From contig WIUZ02000007.1 in NCBI GenBank assembly GCA_015956445.1, forward strand, positions 496,001 to 560,000: DNA of 64,000 bases. The letters are read 5' to 3'. The notes under the pieces are model-generated. The model did no database searches, was not told the origin of the DNA, and saw nothing but the letters and a program-made list of their open reading frames with translations. Within the stretch, counting starts at the first letter, position 1; each line of letters begins with the position of its first letter. The DNA comes from Thelephora terrestris (Eukaryota > Basidiomycota > Agaricomycetes > Thelephorales > Thelephoraceae). A program made the translations under genes and the position numbers. This document shows positions 1 through 10,060 of this stretch, one piece after another.

Positions 1-704
1 GTTCGTTCCCTGTTGGAAGGCAGCCAAGGTCTCCTTCAATTGAAGACCCTCCGCCGACAGACGAAGAACGTCTGCCTTCGCCTCCTTCACCTCACGCTCC
101 AAACGTTCAACCTAGGCAGTTTGATTAGTCGAGAGTCATACTCGAATATTCAAACGGAGAACCTACCTTGCTCTCCCCCTCCCGAACGAGCGACCACAAC
201 AACGAAGTGGAAGCGGTAGCGTGGCGAACGGCCCGAGGAACGGTCGCTCCGTGCTCCAATAGGTCCTGATCGTAGATTCCCCTTTGCAGGGTGTACCAGA
301 GCTCCTTCTTGATCGGATGCTCCAACTCTCCGAACCTACCCCTCATCCGGAAGGCCACCTTCTCGGCGATTATCGTACGGACCCAGAGCTCATCGTCCCA
401 GGTCAACCCCGTCAAATGTGGGATCGTCTCCCTGAGACGTTCGGCGTCCACTTCTGTGATGACCTCCAAGATCTAGAAGCCGTTAGCTGGACATCCACGC
501 CCAAAAGAACGTTCCTCTACCTAGAGGAAGGCGTTAGTGCTAGCGAACAAAAGCTCTAGGTCTCCCCCATACCTGGTCATCCGTGGTATAGGGAGTCCCA
601 GCCGCACAGGCATAGGTCTTGCGGGCAGCGGCACGACGGTCAATGCGAGAGATGGTGGAGATGCCGTTGGCGACTTTGTAGGTATGGTTGTTGGGGAAGG
701 ACAT
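1..704 (-). CDS. Unknown coiled-coil protein, N-terminal part (runs off the left edge)
   Basis: Three exons join without a frame break: 704-573 (44 codons, ATG at 704), 472-167 (102 codons) and 111 down to the window edge (37 codons). The introns at 572-473 and 166-112 have GT..AG ends, and CTAAC- and CTAAT-like branch sites lie just before the acceptors. The protein starts MSFPNNHTYKVANG. Its middle is a compact charged region with several Trp residues (TGLTWDDELWVRTI), and the last visible part is an acidic/basic heptad-like coiled coil (VERLEREVKEAKADVLRL). I do not recognise the family. It could be a host gene of unknown function or a gene belonging to a mobile element. Support is the perfect phase of three exons and the coding-like composition; function cannot be given. 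Confidence 0.6.
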
Positions 705-2571
705 GTTTTGGTAAGATGATGGGGAAGTTGCTGGTGTTGCTGATCAAGGATGGCTCCAAGAAGACGTCCTTCTTATAGCCTAGATCGGTGATCCTTCACG
801 TGACCTACCTCGACGAACCTCATTGGTCCGGGTCACATCAACTTCCGCCCCTGTACCATCATCGTTGGCTTACTGTATCAAGCTGACACCTCGGCCCGCG
901 GGACGGCCTTGGAAGAACTTCGTTCCGGAACGACTAGAACGCGCGCGCACTAAAAATAGGTCTCAAGACCCTGATGACCCCTTTATGACATCACGAACCC
1001 CTTTTACGACCCCCCATGACTTTACGATTACGATCAACCCTGGACCCTGATCACACACGTGGACAGTCACATCACAGTCTCCTAACCGGAGGAAGGACTC
1101 GCCGCTATTCGGAAGCATCGCCTTAGGATCCTTCTGGTTAGCTCAGCGCATGTGGAGTAGCCGTTAGCGTGAAACGCCGGCGAATCTGTAATCCCTCATG
1201 TCCCATGAGTCTAGGCCCGACCTCCTCATGTTCGGACGTACGTTGAGGTTACCACTAGTCCGTGATGCTGTTACCGCCTACAGACAACAAGGGATGCTGT
1301 ATGGTCTCTATCTTTGGCCTCTCCAAAGGAAGCATCCAAGAAGATTCTCACCTAGCCCTTGGGTGTGATCCCCAGGTACGAACTTTCATGACCCCATGCC
1401 CCTATTTCTTTTAGGACTAGTGTTATCTTTACCCCTATGTTTCATGCAGACATTCCTTATCTTTTATGCAATCCTTCACACGCTAGTAAGGCCCTTTGTC
1501 CTTTATCTTCCCACGCGTCATATTTGTTCGCTTCCCTTACTTAGCGTTCACACACTCCTTATCTCCCTTTGTTCGGACTTGATAAGGGTATATTAGGGTA
1601 TTGACGTCATGGCCACTCCTTTAGTATAAGTAGCAACTGTGGCTGTATCGTAGTACCTTAGTTTTGTTACCTCAGGAAATCCTCTGCCCTTCTCAGCCCA
1701 GTTGCAGTTAAGGCCAAGTCAGAGTTTCTTGTTTGATCCAAGACATCCCCCATCTGCTCTCCCTCCCGCTCTGCGCGTCAACTGCGCCTCGTAACTATAG
1801 ACTCTCCGTAGTCATATTAGAACACCTCGAGCGTCCAGTCGATCAACTGGTGGAGTCATCAATCCTGTTGTAGGGATCAACCCTTGTTTGTTAAACCGAA
1901 CGAAGTACGGTTTAGGTTGGGTTTCTCTTTAGGATTTCGACCTGACTTGCAGTGACCTCGGACAACCTACCGGAAGAATAGAGACGTGATCGTTCTCTCA
2001 CAAGCTAGTCGGACTAGTGAGTACTCTGCGGAGTCGGCTCAGTGAACTGGTAGTTGTTGGGGTAGAGTGGCCCTGACAAGGGGAAGGGGAAGGTACTCGA
2101 GCGGGAGAAAGAGTGGAATATGCAATAGCCAAGCCGAAGTCCTGTTGGTCACAAGCTGCGGCACTGCACCCGATATAAGCGATCGGTGTGCAAAATACAA
2201 TTGTAATAGTTGGGACGAAGGGATGGCGAACAAGGTTTGGGTTTGCAAAAGGTAGGTGCCCTTGCAAGTTGTCAATTGGGTGACTATCCGTAGGAGTACA
2301 TTAGACAAGGAATATAGATATCCGTCGTAGAAGGGTGCCAGTTGCCGAGTTTTGCGGTGTTCCTGAGCCTATGGAACGGTCGGGGTCCTGACACTTATTG
2401 ACAGTTCCCTTAAACGACCTTAGATATCCATCTGGACTCGAGTGTACACCGTGTAAATCCTACGGACAGTCACCCAGTCACTCATTCAATGAGTGTTTTT
2501 GCAACCCTGTACAGACAACAGACTGATTTACGACTGCCTCAAGAGGCAACAGCCGAGTAAAACCGTCGCAT
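705..2571. other. Gene-poor interval, possible repeat
   Basis: No convincing exon is seen on either strand; open frames here are short and of low complexity. A TATA-like stretch (about 1623, plus strand) is followed by a pyrimidine-rich region, and the interval ends near 2393 in a TCCTGACA motif that would suit the end of a long terminal repeat. I could not find the matching other end or a target duplication, so the repeat is not claimed. Confidence 0.3.
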
Positions 2572-3926
2572 TCACAAATGTAAACAACAGTCAAAACTAT
2601 CCCACACGGTCTGGTGAGTGAAGTATGCAGCCGAGATCCTCTGACCGCCCTCCCACCCTTCTACACTATGTGAAAAGGCCCAACCTCTGAAAAAGATAAG
2701 GTCCCCAGGCAGATATCTGAGGCGAAGGTTCAGCTCATCAATGCGGAAATCTCCACCTTGGGTGAAGGTTCCAGCTGCATGGAGGGGGGTCCATTCCAGA
2801 GGCGGGCTCCTCTTGTCCCTATGTCTTGGTGTCTGAGAGTTAAACAGGAGTGCCCTGCCCTGCCAATAAGAAGGGTCTACCGCATTGAAGGCGCGAAGGT
2901 AGGGCAGCTTGTCCATTGAAGTTTCTCTGAGTTTTGAGTACTGGGATGCAGCTCCGGGATCGAGATGTTCCAGTACATTGTTGAGTCTCTTTGCGACAAA
3001 CTGAAACTCTGAGAGGGCTTCCGTGGTGGCAGAAAACTTCTGCCCACTCCCAAGGATGGTTGACGATGGGACAGGGGGCTCTTTCTGCTCGGATTTGAGT
3101 TTTGCACACACAAAGGGGAGAGACCACCCACCGAGTGACCTATTGCATGCCAACAAGTTACTAGTTTTATCCGGCCGCAAAGTTCGCCTTCAACCTGCCG
3201 GTAAGTGGCCTTGGAGTTCCTCCACTTTCCATCGGCATCTTCTCCTACAGTAGGCTTCGTCGTTTCACAAAGTTTAGCACAATCATCGTTGAACTTGTCC
3301 TGTTTCAAAGTCAGCATGTGAAAATTAGCAAGGCAGAAGGGCGCCAACCAGTGATTTAGTTCGTTGCCAGCAAGGTATGTGGAGGACTATGGGAATGCCG
3401 TTCTTGTCCACAGCAAGACGGGGTTGGTCGTCAAGCCATGCAGTCTCCAGCTCCGGTACCAAATTACAGGGCGGAGGTCCCTTTCCACCGGCGGCTTCGA
3501 CAGTCTGACGGAGGTCAAAACCGTCAAAGACAACTTGAGAAGAGGATTCAGATCAGTGTTCAATGCAAAACTGAAAGTGACATAGAGCCCCTACCCGGCG
3601 CCTCTCTGGCTTTTAGGAAGGATCCGACATCATGTCTGAGAAGCCCACGGAGGCGTTCGGCATTGCTTGTCTTGGTCGAAGCGCGGCTGGAAGGAAGCCT
3701 AATTGAGAGCTTCAAGTGGGAAAGACAAACCGGCTTACCTTTTTTTCTTTGAGGTAGATGCATTCCCCTCTTTGTTTGATTTGAGCTCCATTGGAGGAGA
3801 TGAGATTCTGGGAGCCTGCCCGGAAGGCTCATCCTCCTCTAAATCAGTCAACACTGGGTCATCGAAATATGCCTTGTTTATCTCTTCCCAACTCCAATCG
3901 TCGTACTCGTGGCCTTGGGAGTCCAT
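2572..3926 (-). pseudogene. TET/JBP-like 2-oxoglutarate/Fe(II) oxygenase, probably frameshifted
   Basis: The last part encodes a double-stranded beta-helix of the fungal TET/JBP dioxygenase type. It has an iron-binding H-x-D (TPRHRDK), a core segment GGDFRIDELNLRLRYLPGD, then FFRGWAFSHSVEGW with the distal His, and QRISAAYF with the Arg expected to hold 2-oxoglutarate. Such enzymes oxidise 5-methylcytosine or thymine in the families studied; the fungal copies are often linked to KDZ DNA transposons. Upstream exons can be joined from ATG 3926 (MDSQGHEYDDWSW, acidic, then a KKK stretch) through about 3690-3590, 3525-3360 and 3305-3200. Near 3100-3130 the homologous reading passes from one frame (VEGELCGRIKLVTCWHAIGH) to the next without a good intron, which suggests a one-base shift. 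No KDZ transposase is seen nearby. An unrecognised micro-intron would make it intact. Confidence 0.55.
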
Positions 3927-4509
3927 GGGGCTGAAATTCCACTGGATTAGAAAGGGAGGGCTGACGATTCAACTAGGGGCAAGACAGGACCAACCGGAAA
4001 AGGGGGGGGTGCTGCTGGGGCAAAGATTCGACGGAGACCAAGGCCAAGGTATATCCCGATAATCAAGCAGTGGGTGTCTCCCAAGGGGCGTTGAAGGGAG
4101 GAGAGCCAGAGGGGGTCAAAGAGAAGAGGAAGATGCTGACGATTGTCTTTACGGAACGGCGATTGAATTAGGACCCGGCTATCAGAGACGTCATGGAAGG
4201 CTAAAACACTTGAGACAGATTCGGCAGAAGAGAGCCGACTCGGAGGTTTTTGCAAAGTTTCCATTGGGAGGTAGAACGTCCCCCGCAGAGGACATGTCCG
4301 ACGTCTACAGGACTGTTTGCCGAACAAGAACGACGCAGGCAGCATTTGCCAGGGAGAAAGGGAAGGACCAAAAGCTCTAGGCACTTTGTAATAGTGCCCT
4401 TTGCAGCCGAAACTAAGGCCGAGTTGGCAAGTTGGACTAAAAAGGAAGTGGAAGGGAAGTCGCGCTTGGGTTCAAACTTAGGCTGGTAAAAAAGGGACGT
4501 AATGTGCGG
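3927..4509. other. Spacer between oxygenase gene and repeat block
   Basis: Only overlapping open frames of poor composition are present and no domain is recognised. It probably holds the promoter and 5' leader of the leftward oxygenase gene. Confidence 0.3.
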
Positions 4510-4740
4510 CATAAGCCTATCTAGGATCCGGCACGAAAAGAGCCACCGAACAGGTAAAAAGAGAGAACGCAGAGTATGGCAAGAAACAACCTGTTTGGGA
4601 TCCGGCAAACACAGAGTCACCGAACAGGTTGAGAGGGAAACAAAGAGTGCGGCAAGAAACAACCAGTCCGGGATCCGGCAAACACAGAGTCACCGAACAG
4701 GTTGGGAGAGGAAAAGAGGTACGGTGGGATTGGGGGGTTA
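4510..4740. repeat. 73-bp direct repeat, three copies
   Basis: A unit marked by GGATCCGGCAAACACAGAG and ending in CACCGAACAGGTT recurs at about 4524, 4598 and 4671 (spacing 74 and 73). The first copy is diverged; the second and third are nearly identical. The block continues directly into the 102-bp array at 4794. Part of the last copy reappears in inverted orientation at about 11015-11050. Confidence 0.85.
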
Positions 4741-4793
4741 ATACTGTAGATACAAAAATACCACGAAGACCGAAGATACAAAATCTTCAACAA

Positions 4794-5410
4794 CCCAGAA
4801 CCCACAGCAGCCAGAGCCGCGTAAACCGACAGGCGGTGAAGGCAGACAGAAGCAAACCTCCGACGAGATAGCAATGTCGTTGACGAGGCGAAACCCCCAG
4901 AACCCACAGTAGCCAGAGCCGCGTAAACCGAGAGGCGGTGAACACGGACAGAAGCAAACCTCTGACGAGATAGCAATGTCGTTGACGAGGCAAAACCCCC
5001 AGAACCCACAGCAGCCAGAGCCGCGCAAACCGACAGGCGGTGAACGCAGACAGAAGCAAACCTCCGACGAGATAGCAACGTCGTTGATGAGGTGAAAGCC
5101 CCCAGAACCCACAACAGCTAGAGCCGCGCAAACCGACAGGCGGTGAACGCAGACAGAAGCAAACCTCCGACGAGATAGCAACGTCGTTGACGAGGTGAAA
5201 GCCCCCAGAACCCACAACAGCCAGAGCCGTGCAAACCGAGAGGCGGTGAACGCGGACAGAAGCAAACCTCCGACGAGATAGCAATGTCGTTGAAAAGGTG
5301 AAAGCCACCAGAACCCACGGTAGCCAGAGCCACGCAAACCGACAGGCGGTGAACGCAGACAGAAGCAAACCTCCGACGCAACAGCGTCTCTTTGACGAGG
5401 TACAAAGTTC
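4794..5410 (-). repeat. 102/103-bp tandem array, six units (left copy)
   Basis: Units begin with CCCAGAACCCACAG at about 4794, 4896, 4998, 5101, 5204 and (variant) 5307, giving a period of 102-103 bp. Long open frames cross the array on the minus strand in three frames, because 102 is a multiple of three and stops are rare; the repeated pseudo-peptide (RLWLLWVLG) is not good evidence for a protein. Units three to five are very similar, so the array is recent or homogenised. Three units of the same family lie in the opposite orientation at 10.66-10.93 kb. Confidence 0.9.
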
Positions 5411-5417
5411 CAGCACA

Positions 5418-5500
5418 GTTCACACCCGATATATCAGGTGAGAACGAGTGCGACGGGGAGGTGTGAGACCCAGTTCACACCCGATAATTCAGGTGAGAAC
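5418..5500 (-). repeat. Two copies of a 28-bp near-palindrome (left pair)
   Basis: Copies at 5418-5445 and 5473-5500 begin GTTCACACCCGAT and end AGGTGAGAAC. The two halves of the 28-mer are reverse complements except for about four bases. The same motif occurs in the other orientation at 5864-5891, 5917-5944, 10510-10537 and 10577-10604. Confidence 0.85.
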
Positions 5501-5863
5501 GAGCACGAGGGGTGAGCGGATGACGCACAAGGTGTCCAAGAAAAGAGGGGCAGGGAAGAGAAGGTGGGAGTTGAAGTTGAAGAGGGAATAACCGAGCGAA
5601 GTTCCATCGCGATCAGTGATCGGTACCACGAGGCTCTGAGCTACGTGCCGGTGCGTGTGACGCTTCGCTTGATTCGGTAATCGAAATTCGAATTCCACCG
5701 ATTGTTGATGTCAACTCCGCCTCCTGCCTTCTCCTCCCCTTTGGTGTTGCCTCTGATTTATCGGATGGCAACAATTTCTACCCTTCCTAGGAGGGTTCCT
5801 TGCCTGTTGTCTGTGCCCCTTTTTTTTAGACGCCTTGCTCGTCATCCGTTCCCCCTTGTGCTG
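5501..5863. repeat. Core between the two palindrome pairs
   Basis: No gene is visible. The stretch includes GATTTATCGGATGGCAACAA at about 5755, a variant of which recurs at about 8745 and 10447. The orientation of the flanking repeats flips across this core, as in a foldback-type element. Confidence 0.4.
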
Positions 5864-5944
5864 GTTCTCACCTGATCTATCGGGTATGAACCGGTCTTAC
5901 GCCACCTGTCTTGCTTGTTCTCATCTGATTTATCGGGTGTGAAC
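5864..5944 (+). repeat. Two copies of the 28-bp near-palindrome (inner right pair)
   Basis: Copies at 5864-5891 and 5917-5944 read GTTCTCACCTGAT..CGGGTATGAAC and a close variant, the reverse orientation of the pair at 5418-5500. They are followed by a decayed stub of the 102-bp array (about 5945-6010), including a degenerate match to CCGGAACT..GT.CCTC as seen after the copy at 10577. Confidence 0.8.
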
Positions 5945-6090
5945 TTTACCGGAACTTAGTACCTACTCAACGATGTTGCCATCTTGTCAGAGTTTTGTTC
6001 ACTTTGGTGCGTGCTCCTCCTAAATGGCGCTGGAACCAGCTGCCATAGGCGTCGGGTGGTTTCTGACGCTCTCGTCGTTTGGTTGCGCAG

Positions 6091-6385
6091 GTCAGACTGG
6101 TTTGGGAAAGTCGACATCGATTAACACGCTCTTCGCATCGCACTTGATTGATTCGAAAGGCCGCTTCGCTTCAGATGAGGAGGTCCGGCAGACGACGGAA
6201 ATTCATCCAGTCTCGCATAGTAAGTCGTTCATTCAAGCACGCTTTGCCGTTGGAGCTTAAACAAGCCGGGGCAAATGAATGCTGGTTACTGATGGGGTAC
6301 TTCGTGTCCGCTTGATTCGTTGCTGTAGTTATCGTGGAAATGGTGTGAGGCTGAGGTTGAACATCGTCGATACGCCCGCTTGTAT
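6091..6385 (+). pseudogene. Septin gene fragment (Cdc10-like), truncated
   Basis: The fragment starts exactly after an intron-like acceptor (TTGCGCAG, 6083-6090). It encodes GQTGLGKSTSINTLFASHLI, the P-loop of a septin, continuing through DSKGRFASDEEVRQTTEIHP. An intron is retained at about 6220-6328 (GTAAGT..TGCTGTAG). The next exon encodes the GVRLRLNIVDTP region, which holds the G3 motif of septin GTPases, but it is reached only through a one-base loss just after the acceptor. The copy ends soon after. No N-terminal part or C-terminal coiled coil is present. It is therefore a genomic, not cDNA-derived, copy of two partial exons and the intron between them. The wording matches Cdc10-class septins best from memory; the class is not certain. 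It cannot make a functional septin. Confidence 0.85.
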
Positions 6386-6645
6386 TAGATAGGGAGAATC
6401 CAGGACCCTTTACGACAGTTCTTGCTTTCGCGTGTTTGCTTCAACCTCCCTTGCTCTCACCCGGTTATAGGAGTCCTCTGAACAGGAACCAGTTCGTACT
6501 GAGGTTGAAGCTTCACACTCTTGCGGCAATTCAGGATCACGCGGAGGAAACGAAACAAGGAGCTGGATATTGTTTTGGTTTGCAAAAACCAAAACCATGA
6601 TAGTAACTACAAATGTACGCGAAGCTCAGTGTAAAAATGATTATA
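6386..6645. other. Spacer, no gene seen
   Basis: A short unassigned stretch lies between the septin fragment and the 3' end of the leftward zinc finger-CHAT-like gene; it probably holds that gene's 3' flank. Confidence 0.3.
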
Positions 6646-8396
6646 TCAAGGCGGCGATATCAAGGCGGCGAAAATTTTGTCGAGGCAGTCAGGCAGTGGG
6701 CGGTACCCCTTCAAACGTCGAACCACAAGGAACCCTGAACACTTCTTGGTCCCACACTTGAAGACCTGCTTGATGTTGTACCTTTTCTTTGTGGCTTTAG
6801 GTACAACCCAAGGACGGTAGGCATGGCAGATCTTGCACTGCAAAGGGAATCTTCCTCCGTTAGGTCGGGCGGTGGGGTGGACTCGTTCGAAACGCTCCAT
6901 CTCCACACCTGTTTCGGTCCACTGAAGGTGGACAACCCCGGTGTAATGGAGGGTGGACGATAGAGAGAGGGCGGCAGGGACAGTGTCTTTGGACGGGCGA
7001 CCGGTGACCAGGACGTTCATCACAAACTCGGTGATGAATGGAGTGATCCTATAAGGATCAAGGTTGGCCTCCGAAAAAGCGAAGGTGTCGGCAAATTTGA
7101 ACCTGCCATAGAAAAGGCAGGGCGGTCAACATTGACATCATAACGATGGGCCTTACTTACGAGTTTGCGACCTCACGGAGCTCTTCGCGGGCAGCGGGAA
7201 TGCGGACAACGGAGCCGCAGGCAGCCAACACCATCATCGAGTACTTTCTGGACTGAAAGTACTCGCGCAGATCTGGACCAATGACTTTCTCGAAAAACTA
7301 GAGGCAGTCAGTCAAAAGTAAAGTTGAAAAAATGGCTGACGCTCACGTCAGATATCCCAGTGCTCTGAGAGGTTGTATTGCCGTCCCCGCAATACATGAG
7401 GTCGCCCCTTTCTTTGTCCGAATGGGTGTGGACGATCAGGATAGCTTGGTCAAAGTTTTCACTAGTTGTATCAGGGTTAGCTACTGTATTGAAAACGGGG
7501 ATAGCCGACTTAGTTGCTCACCGGTTCAACAGATTCACCACTCTGGCAACCTTCTCACGGTGCGGTTCGAGGTTGCTGGGGTCAACGTCGAAAGGGACAC
7601 AACGGTACTTCAGGTCTTGGGGATTTTGCGAGAAGAAACCCTGGAGCTGCACGTGGAGAGCCAGTGCAGGGGTGCCCTTGCCGGCAACGGAGGCCATGAT
7701 GAATTCAAGCACTATGACGGATGAGCTCTTGTAACGGACGCCGTGATCTCCTTTTGCGGTGTCGGCGATGGTCATACCCTGTGGGAAAACCGGCGCATCT
7801 CCTTTCCACAGACCCTGCGCAACAGTCAGGGTGGATGAGAGAGAGAGGACTGGCAGACGAGAAACTTACGTAGAAGATGTTTCTCCTTCCACAGCAAGTG
7901 GGACACTCGTATGTGCAGGAGTCCAGTTCTTCTTTCTCCATCCCTGCTAACTCGGGAATGCATCCGGGACAGTTGGACCGCCCGCACTTGCTGCATGTGA
8001 CCGAGGACGCATGGCCATTCCCGCACAGCGAACACCACTGTCAAATCATTAGGACAAGCACTTACAAGATAAAGAGAGGGGTCGTACCAGGTCACCAGGC
8101 TGGACGCTGGATGGGCGTCCAGTCCTTACTTTCTTTGGTAGGACAACCGCCGGGAGTACCGAATCCTGAGAGGATTGGGGAAGAGCCGGTGCCCCAGCTG
8201 GGGAGAGTTCCACAGACGTGGAAACCGGTCCAGGGATTCCAAGTGGGCAATGCGTTGCCGTCCCGCCGGTGGTCTTGAGCTTGCCGCCGTTCGTCTTCTT
8301 TGCGGTGTTCTTCTTACCCTTCGTCTTCTCCACAAGGAGATCGAGCGGGTTGCTTGGGCTCATCCTGGCCGCAGAATGCTTCTTGACCCTCGCCAT
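6646..8396 (-). CDS. PHD-like zinc finger + CHAT/caspase-like domain + zinc ribbon protein
   Basis: Six exons join in perfect phase: 8396-8088, 8037-7870, 7814-7522, 7461-7347, 7297-7161 and 7102-6646, with five GT..AG introns of 49-60 bases, giving about 492 residues and no internal stop. Residues 1-103 are basic and low in order. Residues 104-155 carry a Cys-only PHD-like pattern starting WCSLCGNG, then CSKCGRSNCPGC and CTYECPTC. Residues about 160-400 look like a caspase/CHAT fold: strand plus His in ILIVHTHSD (His268/His270), a following GDLMYCGDG, and strand plus Cys in MMVLAACGS (Cys322). The end has two Cys pairs (CKIC, CGTKKC) like a zinc ribbon. Peptidase activity is inferred from these motifs only. 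The gene lies between inverted copies of the 102-bp repeat. It may be element cargo or a host gene trapped between repeats. Confidence 0.7.
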
Positions 8397-9431
8397 TTTA
8401 ATGCCCGATGTAATCAGGTAAAAAAACAGTTTCTTGTGAGGTGGCGAACGATGGTGGTGAAGACGACAGGAGGAAGAGCAACGGCGGAAGGAGGAGCGAG
8501 GGCGGAAGGAGGAGTGAAGGAGGAGCGAGGGCGGAAGAAAGGCAACCCGATTTGGAATTTAAATGCTGGCATCGCCGATCGCCGGAACTAATTGACAGGA
8601 CTTCCAAAGACTTCCGATTGCCTCCAAGCGCTCAGACGGTTAACGTTCCGAACAAAGGGACTTCTCTCGGTTGTTTCCTTCAACTCCACCAGACTCCACC
8701 TCGCGTCCAAGAAGTTTGAGCACTGGCTCCTAACATTGCCCCTCGATTTATCGGGCGGTAATAATTTATAATCATCAGCGCCGACAAGCGGCATGGCCCA
8801 TGACCGGCTTCTGGAATCCTCACACCCTGGGAATAGATTGTTCCAACAGCCCTCCTTTGACTGGAGTGCGCCAGAGGCATAGTTCCCTCAGTTTCTCAAT
8901 AAGCCAAGTGAGTAATTGTTTGGTCCATGCAGTCGCGAGAATGGCATGAGTGAAAGCGAGTGTGGTAGATGGTTGTGTTGGAAGACTGTACAATCCCCAA
9001 GCAATGCGGCGTCATCGTAAACGATCGGTCAAGGCAATCAAGATACCGTGCCGTCGAGGCACGAGAATAGAATAATGACCAAGACGGTCTGGTGAAGGGG
9101 GGCAAGCGACGAGTATATGTAACAAGCGTTGAGCAACGCGACCGGTCTTACCACACACAAGGTCGGGCGAAAGCGTAGACAGCATTGGATTTGACAGGGG
9201 CGGCATGCTGGTAGGCACCCGATGACCTCTTGGGCAATGGATGCTTTGCCTCTATGGGAGCACGAGTCTTGGTTGAGTGCGCTGGTATCGGTGAAGACAA
9301 TTTCCGGGTATGTGCGTGGTGGTAAGGACCGCCCTCTTTTACTTATGTTTGTACCGTTGCCCAGTGGTTATGATACCGACCACCAAAAAATAATTCCATT
9401 CAAGTAAGCACACGCGCTGGATAAACGCTTA
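8397..9431. promoter_or_regulatory. Upstream region of the CHAT-like gene, otherwise empty
   Basis: No gene is recognised. A purine-rich stretch with repeated GGAGGAGCGAGGGCGGAAG lies at about 8468-8535. A motif GATTTATCGGGCGGTAATAA sits near 8745, about 350 bp upstream of the start codon, and is related to sequences at 5755 and 10447 within the repeat family. A promoter role is a guess from position. Confidence 0.3.
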
Positions 9432-10060
9432 GTACTGCCTGCCACAGTGGGAGAGCTCCGGTCTCAGTTGAGGGGGACCCAGACCTCCCTCACCAGCCAC
9501 GATGTCAAGTTCCACCATCTGGATACACTCGTCAACGAGGACAACGGCTTCAAGCACGATATTGAATTGATCAAGGAATTCATGGAAGAACGCAAGCAAA
9601 AAGCTGAAGCTAGAGATCAATGCCATGACAAGGAGTTCTCAACCGACGACGACAACACCCGAAGCATTGCCACTGTTGTTCCGCATGAATTGTAGAGAGT
9701 GGGCAAAGATGAAAAAGCTACTGCCAAACACGAGGACCACCGCCGATCCAGCCTCGAGGTTGGGTGACCTTCCTTGGCGGAGTTCGACGAAGAGGATCAC
9801 CACTGGTCCAAACTGAGGTCCCATGTTCCAGAAGGCATCATCCGTCGCATCGAAACCCTATCCAGTCAACTCGAGTCGGCACTTGAACTCTCTCTTTCTC
9901 TGCAGGCTTGACAGGTCGCCGCTCGGGACACGATCCACCTTCTCAAACTCGGGGTCACTGAACTTTGACAACTTGCCCAGGCAACACAGACGAAGGTCGA
10001 CAATCGACACGATGTTCACCAAGTCGCCATTGAGGAGGCAATTGAGTCGGTGCGTATTCC
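9432..10060 (+). pseudogene. Decayed copy of a host coiled-coil gene
   Basis: From an acceptor-like AACGCTTAG the reading is GELRSQLRGTQTSLTSHD.. KEFMEERKQKAEARDQC..ATVVPHEL, then frame changes. From about 9815 it continues as RSHVPEGIIRRIETLSSQL, ESALELSLSLQA, QVAARDTIHLLKL and QATQTKVDNRHDVHQVAIEE, with at least two in-frame stops (after SLQA and in VTEL). These are typical heptad-rich segments of a long coiled-coil protein that I cannot name. The copy has neither start nor end. Like the septin fragment it lies inside the interval bounded by inverted repeats, so both may have been carried there together. Confidence 0.6.

Noticed and set aside
1360-2400. A solo long terminal repeat ending at the TCCTGACA motif
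   Set aside because: No matching start, partner copy or target duplication could be found by eye, so it is only mentioned as a possibility.
4617-5423. Long overlapping open frames on the minus strand with repeated Trp/Leu-rich peptides
   Set aside because: They arise from the 102-bp tandem repeat, whose length is a multiple of three and which lacks stops; three frames are open at once and none has a clear start or domain.
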